Both the position numbers and the translations under genes were made by a program. Below, piece by piece: positions 60,429 through 64,000 of a stretch of 64,000 nucleotides of DNA (the stretch's first letter is position 1; every line of letters begins with the position of its first letter). The stretch covers positions 1 through 64,000 of the forward strand of contig NZ_CALPDD010000008.1 in assembly GCF_943193205.1 (NCBI RefSeq), given 5' to 3'. This stretch comes from Alistipes muris (lineage in GTDB: Bacteria; Bacteroidota; Bacteroidia; Bacteroidales; Rikenellaceae). Below the pieces are notes generated by a model. The model was not told where the DNA came from. It ran no database searches and saw only the letters and a list, made by a program, of their open reading frames with translations.

Positions 60429-61778
60429 ATGAAAACATTTCCAATGGGCGGAGTTCATCCGTCGGAAAACAAGCTGAGCTGCGGCAAGCCCGTCGAGGTG
60501 CTTCCGTTGCCCGAGACGGTGATGATTCCGCTGGCCCAGCATATCGGCGCGCCCGCCGTGGCCAAGGTCGCCAAGGGCGACAAGGTCCTCACCGGGCAGC
60601 TTATCGCCGAGGCGGGCAGTTTCATGTCGGCCAACATCCATTCGCCCGTCTCGGGCACCGTCGCGGCTGTGGACATGCAGCCCAACGGGCAGGGTCTGCG
60701 TCAGATGATGATTACCATCAAGCGCGAGGGCGACGAGTGGGCCGAGGGCATCGACCGTTCGGAGACGCTCGTCAAGGAGTGCAGCCTGTCGGCCGAGCAG
60801 ATAATCGCCAAAATCAAGGACGCCGGCATCGTCGGCATGGGCGGCGCCACGTTCCCCACGCACGTCAAGCTCTCCGTGCCTCCGGGCAAGAAAGCCGACG
60901 CGCTGATTATCAACGGCGTGGAGTGCGAGCCTTACCTCACCTCCGACCACCGTACCATGTTGGAGCACGGCGAGGAGCTGCTTGTCGGCGTTTCGATTCT
61001 GATGAAGGCCATCGGCGTAGACCGCGCTTTCATCGGCATCGAGAACAACAAGCCCGACGCCATCGCCCATCTCTCCAAGCTCGTCAAGGAGTACCACGGC
61101 GTCGAGGTCGTGCCCCTCAAGGTACGTTATCCGCAAGGCGGTGAGAAGCAGCTGATTGCCGCCGTGACGGGCCGTCAGGTTCCGCCGCCGCCCGCACTGC
61201 CCATCGACGTGGGGGCTGTGGTCTGCAACGCGTCGACCACGCTGGCCGTTTACTACGCTGTGCAGAAGAACAAGCCGCTCATCGAACGCGTTGTTACTAT
61301 TACCGGCAAGAGCGTCAAGGAGCCCAAGAACCTCTTGACGCGCATGGGTACTCCCATTCAGTCGCTTATCGACGCCGCAGGCGGTCTGCCCGCCGACGCA
61401 GGCAAGGTCATCAACGGCGGTCCCATGATGGGCCGTGCGATGGTCAACCTTGCGTCGCCCGTCACGAAAGGCTGCTCGGGCATCACCGTTCTGAGCGGCC
61501 GCGATGCCGTGCGCCGCGATGCCTCGCAGTGTATCAAGTGCGCCAAGTGCGTGGCTGCCTGCCCGATGGGTCTGGAGCCCTACTACCTCTCCAAAATGAC
61601 CCAGAAGAAGAACTGGGACGAGCTGGAAGCGCAGATGATCACTTCGTGCATCGAGTGCGGCTGCTGCCAGTCGACCTGTCCGTCGTACCTGCCCCTGCTG
61701 GACTGGATCCGCTTGGGCAAACAGAGCGTCATGGGCATCATCCGCCAGCGCGCCGCCGCGGCAGCACCTAAAAAGTAG
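60429..61778 (+). CDS. rnfC: Rnf complex subunit RnfC
   Basis: This 449-residue subunit exchanges electrons with NADH at the cytosolic face of the Rnf complex. It has the N-terminal biotinyl-like domain, the FMN/NADH-binding GMGGATFPTHVKL and ECEPYLTSDHRTM motifs (about residues 137-180) and two C-terminal [4Fe-4S] motifs, CIKCAKCVAACPMGL and CIECGCCQSTCPSYLP. The length is typical for short RnfC. It is preceded by the inverted-repeat insert and followed by rnfD after 40 bp. Confidence 0.96.
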   Translation: MKTFPMGGVHPSENKLSCGKPVEVLPLPETVMIPLAQHIGAPAVAKVAKGDKVLTGQLIAEAGSFMSANIHSPVSGTVAAVDMQPNGQGLRQMMITIKREGDEWAEGIDRSETLVKECSLSAEQIIAKIKDAGIVGMGGATFPTHVKLSVPPGKKADALIINGVECEPYLTSDHRTMLEHGEELLVGVSILMKAIGVDRAFIGIENNKPDAIAHLSKLVKEYHGVEVVPLKVRYPQGGEKQLIAAVTGRQVPPPPALPIDVGAVVCNASTTLAVYYAVQKNKPLIERVVTITGKSVKEPKNLLTRMGTPIQSLIDAAGGLPADAGKVINGGPMMGRAMVNLASPVTKGCSGITVLSGRDAVRRDASQCIKCAKCVAACPMGLEPYYLSKMTQKKNWDELEAQMITSCIECGCCQSTCPSYLPLLDWIRLGKQSVMGIIRQRAAAAAPKK

Positions 61779-61818
61779 CGCGGTGCCAACCAAGTAAAGT
61801 AAAAAACGATATAATAAT

Positions 61819-62778
61819 ATGGCTAACAAACTTATCGTCGCTCCCGCTCCGCACGTGCAGACCATGCAGTCCACGGGCCGGATCATGCGCGACGTCGTCA
61901 TCGCGCTCGTGCCGGCGCTGATCGTCTCGACGGTCGTCTTCGGGTGGAGCGTGCTCTGCGTCACGGCCCTTTCGGTGCTTTCGTGCGTAGGGTTCGAGTA
62001 CCTTATCCAGCGTTTTCTGGTCGGTGGCAAGCCCACCGTCGGCAATTGGTCGGCCGTGGTTACGGGCGTCCTGCTGGCTTTCAACCTCCCCGCGTCGATT
62101 CCCTGGTGGATCGTCGTCATGGGTGCCTTCGTCGCCATCGCCATCGCCAAGATGACTTTCGGAGGCCTGGGCAAGAACCCGTTCAACCCCGCATTGGTCG
62201 GGCGTGTCTTCCTGCTGATCGCCTATCCCGTGCAGATGACCGCGTTCCCCGAAATCGAGGGGCTCGACGCCTTGTCGGGCGCTACGCCGCTGGCCGCCGT
62301 CAAGCACGGGGCCGCCGCCGACATTCTCGGCGTGCAGGACCTCCTGCTCGGCAACATGCCCGGTTCGCTGGGCGAGGTCGCCGCGCTGGCGCTGTTCGCA
62401 GGCTTCGTGTACCTCTTGTGGCGCCGCGTCATTACGTGGCACATCCCCGTGACGGTGCTCGTTACGATGGCTGCGTTCGCTTTCGTCGTGGCGCTGAGCC
62501 GCGGGGCCGAGGAGGCCGCCTTGTGGCAGTTCCCCTTGTTCCACGTGCTGGCGGGCGGTGCGATGCTCGGTGCCATCTTCATGGCTACGGACTATTCCAC
62601 TTCGCCCATGACCGTGCGCGGCGGCGTGATTTTCGCTGTCGGCATCGGTGCCATCACCATGTGCATCCGTCTGTGGGGCGCTTATCCCGAGGGCATGTCG
62701 TTCGCTATCCTTATCATGAACTCGACGGTGCCCCTTATCAACAAGTATGTCAAACCCAAACGCTTCGGCGTCAAATAG
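61819..62778 (+). CDS. rnfD: Rnf complex subunit RnfD
   Basis: This 319-residue inner-membrane subunit has about nine helices. The flavinylation motif DALSGATPLAAVK (near residues 150-163) supplies the Thr to which FMN is covalently attached by ApbE. It is part of the membrane core that couples electron flow from ferredoxin to NAD with ion pumping. An AGGAGG-like Shine-Dalgarno sequence for rnfG overlaps its stop codon (62776-62783), rare in this genome. Confidence 0.96.
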   Translation: MANKLIVAPAPHVQTMQSTGRIMRDVVIALVPALIVSTVVFGWSVLCVTALSVLSCVGFEYLIQRFLVGGKPTVGNWSAVVTGVLLAFNLPASIPWWIVVMGAFVAIAIAKMTFGGLGKNPFNPALVGRVFLLIAYPVQMTAFPEIEGLDALSGATPLAAVKHGAAADILGVQDLLLGNMPGSLGEVAALALFAGFVYLLWRRVITWHIPVTVLVTMAAFAFVVALSRGAEEAALWQFPLFHVLAGGAMLGAIFMATDYSTSPMTVRGGVIFAVGIGAITMCIRLWGAYPEGMSFAILIMNSTVPLINKYVKPKRFGVK

Positions 62779-62791
62779 GAGGAACGGCAAG

Positions 62792-63442
62792 ATGAAAAGC
62801 ACACTTCTCAACATGACGGCCGTTCTGTTCGGCATTACGCTTATCGCTTCGGCGGGCGTCGGCGTCGTCAACATGATTACGCTGGAGCCCATCGCGCAGG
62901 CCGAGCTGGCCGCCAAGACCGAAGCGCTCAACGGGGTGCTTCCCGCGTTCGACGAGACGCTCAGCGACGAACTGACCATCGACGACATGATTGTCACGGT
63001 CCACACTGCATCGCTCGACGGTATGACGGTCGGCTATGCGGTCGAAGCCATCTCCAAGCAGGGCTTCGGCGGTCCCGTCAGCCTGATGGTCGGCTTCACG
63101 CCCGCAGGCGAGGTCATCAACGTCAACGTCCTCAAGCAGACCGAGACCCCGGGCCTCGGCACCAAGATGGCCGACGAGGGCAACCCCCTTATCAACAGCA
63201 TCAAGGGTCAGCAGCTGGAGCAGAAGAAGCTCGTCGGCGGCAAGCTGGCCGTCACCAAGGACGGCGGCGACGTCGATGCGCTGACCGCCGCCACCATTTC
63301 GTCGCGCGCCTATGTCGACGCGATCAACCGCGCCTGGATGGCTTTCAAGAGCGTTTCGACGGGCGAGATGCCTGCCGACACGGCGTCCGGCGCCACCCGA
63401 ACCAGCGAGCCCGAGGCTCAGGAAGGAGGTCAGAATGAATAA
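62792..63442 (+). CDS. rnfG: Rnf complex subunit RnfG
   Basis: This 216-residue subunit has one N-terminal membrane anchor (residues 5-30) and a periplasmic FMN-binding domain. The flavinylation motif, usually DxxSGATxTS, reads DALTAATISSRAY, with the attached Thr kept but Ser-Gly replaced by Thr-Ala. A low-complexity C-terminus (about 190-216) follows. The start at 62792 is preceded by a good Shine-Dalgarno sequence. It overlaps rnfE by 8 bp. Confidence 0.94.
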   Translation: MKSTLLNMTAVLFGITLIASAGVGVVNMITLEPIAQAELAAKTEALNGVLPAFDETLSDELTIDDMIVTVHTASLDGMTVGYAVEAISKQGFGGPVSLMVGFTPAGEVINVNVLKQTETPGLGTKMADEGNPLINSIKGQQLEQKKLVGGKLAVTKDGGDVDALTAATISSRAYVDAINRAWMAFKSVSTGEMPADTASGATRTSEPEAQEGGQNE

Positions 63443-64000
63443 GTTGAAGATTATTTTGAGCGGCATCGTCAAGAACAACCCCACGTTCGTGCTGGTGCTG
63501 GGCATGTGCCCCACGCTGGGCACCACCACTTCGGCCGAAAACGGCATGGGCATGGGTCTGGCCACGATGGCCGTGCTGATTATGTCCAATCTGGTGATTT
63601 CGCTCGTCAAGAACATCATCCCCGACAAGGTGCGCATCCCGGCGTTCATCGTCATCATCGCGTCGTTCGTGACCATCATCCAGATGTTGATGCAGGCGTT
63701 CGTGCCGGCGCTCTACGCGTCGTTGGGCGTCTTCATCCCGCTGATTGTCGTCAACTGCATCATCCTCGGCCGCGCCGAGGCGTTCGCATCGAAGAATTCG
63801 GCGTTCGATTCGGTGCTCGACGGCATCGGCATCGGGTTGGGCTTCACCTTGTCGCTGACGGTCATCGGCGCCGTGCGCGAAATCCTGGGCAGCGGCTCGT
63901 TCTTCGGGCTCAGCCTTGGCATTTCCGATTTCACGCCCCTGATTTTCGTCCTCGCGCCGGGTGCCTTCCTCGTGCTGGGCTACCTCATGGTTCTGTTCAA
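63435..64000 (+). CDS. rnfE: Rnf complex subunit RnfE (partial, cut by window end)
   Basis: The first 188 residues of this membrane subunit are visible. The start MNKLKIILSGIVKNNPTFV and the motif LVLGMCPTLGTTTSAENGMGMG, then several hydrophobic helices with VREILGSGSFFG, are typical of RnfE, which with RnfA forms the core that holds a [2Fe-2S] cluster through Cys pairs. The start overlaps the rnfG stop and has an upstream AAGGAGG Shine-Dalgarno sequence. rnfA should follow beyond the window. Confidence 0.95.
   Translation, partial: MNKLKIILSGIVKNNPTFVLVLGMCPTLGTTTSAENGMGMGLATMAVLIMSNLVISLVKNIIPDKVRIPAFIVIIASFVTIIQMLMQAFVPALYASLGVFIPLIVVNCIILGRAEAFASKNSAFDSVLDGIGIGLGFTLSLTVIGAVREILGSGSFFGLSLGISDFTPLIFVLAPGAFLVLGYLMVLF

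Overview
The window looks like a chromosomal segment of a gut Bacteroidales, most likely the genus Alistipes (Rikenellaceae). This is an inference from a SusC/SusD pair, a short RpoD without region 1.1, GC-rich coding sequence with AT-rich intergenic islands, almost no Shine-Dalgarno sites, and many copies of the Bacteroidetes promoter (TTTG or TTG, about 19-22 bp, then TAnnTTTG). It is mostly housekeeping DNA. I see no prophage, transposase, CRISPR array or rRNA.

Layout. 1-5.8 kb: SusC/SusD/surface lipoprotein uptake operon. 6 kb: tRNA-Phe. 6.2-11.1 kb: flavodoxin-ferredoxin protein, cysteine-desulfidase-like UPF0597 protein, waaA, a YraN-type nuclease and pepE. 11.2-14.2 kb: acpP-fabF-rnc-radC. 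14.6-18.6 kb: MATE exporter, RicT-like PSP1 protein, gldH, trmB. 18.6-19.2 kb: a probable unannotated small RNA and a 55-residue ferredoxin. 19.2-23.3 kb: serS, U32 protease-like protein, methyltransferase. 23.7-28.7 kb: a leftward set with two half-size chromate transporters, an odd NuoB/hydrogenase-like protein, a CLC channel and trpS. 28.8-37.1 kb: oxyR, a decayed gene remnant, a ClpC-type ATPase, metK behind a SAM-II riboswitch, degP, rpoD. 37.2-43.9 kb: tRNA-Lys, a GH2-like pseudoenzyme, an HsdR-N domain protein, a LytS/LytTR two-component pair, an acyl-CoA ligase and plsY. 44-49.6 kb: YitT protein, miaB, DEAD helicase and PepSY-like lipoprotein, flanked by two inverted copies of a structured repeat. 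49.6-57.2 kb: small Cys-rich membrane protein divergent from trkA, GH3-family protein, deoxynucleoside kinase, RsmF-like methyltransferase, MerR regulator, Nif3-like protein, zinc-ribbon protein. 57.3 kb to the end: nadE, then the Rnf operon (rseC-like, rnfB, C, D, G, E), with rnfE cut by the window edge.

The most unusual signal is non-coding. A family of roughly 75-120 bp tandem units, each carrying a hairpin with a divergent but still self-complementary stem and ending in a perfect or near-perfect promoter -7 box, sits at three loci. It abuts the UPF0597 gene and the MATE gene (whose start codon follows the -7 box by 7 nt). At the third locus it points at a terminator-bounded stretch of about 92 nt with no reading frame, a candidate small RNA. 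Other items worth checking are a palindrome formed by two back-to-back divergent -7 boxes, perfect AAAACGTTTT-centred palindromes at gene ends, a NadE lacking its glutaminase nucleophile, and a NuoB-like protein without its cluster ligands.
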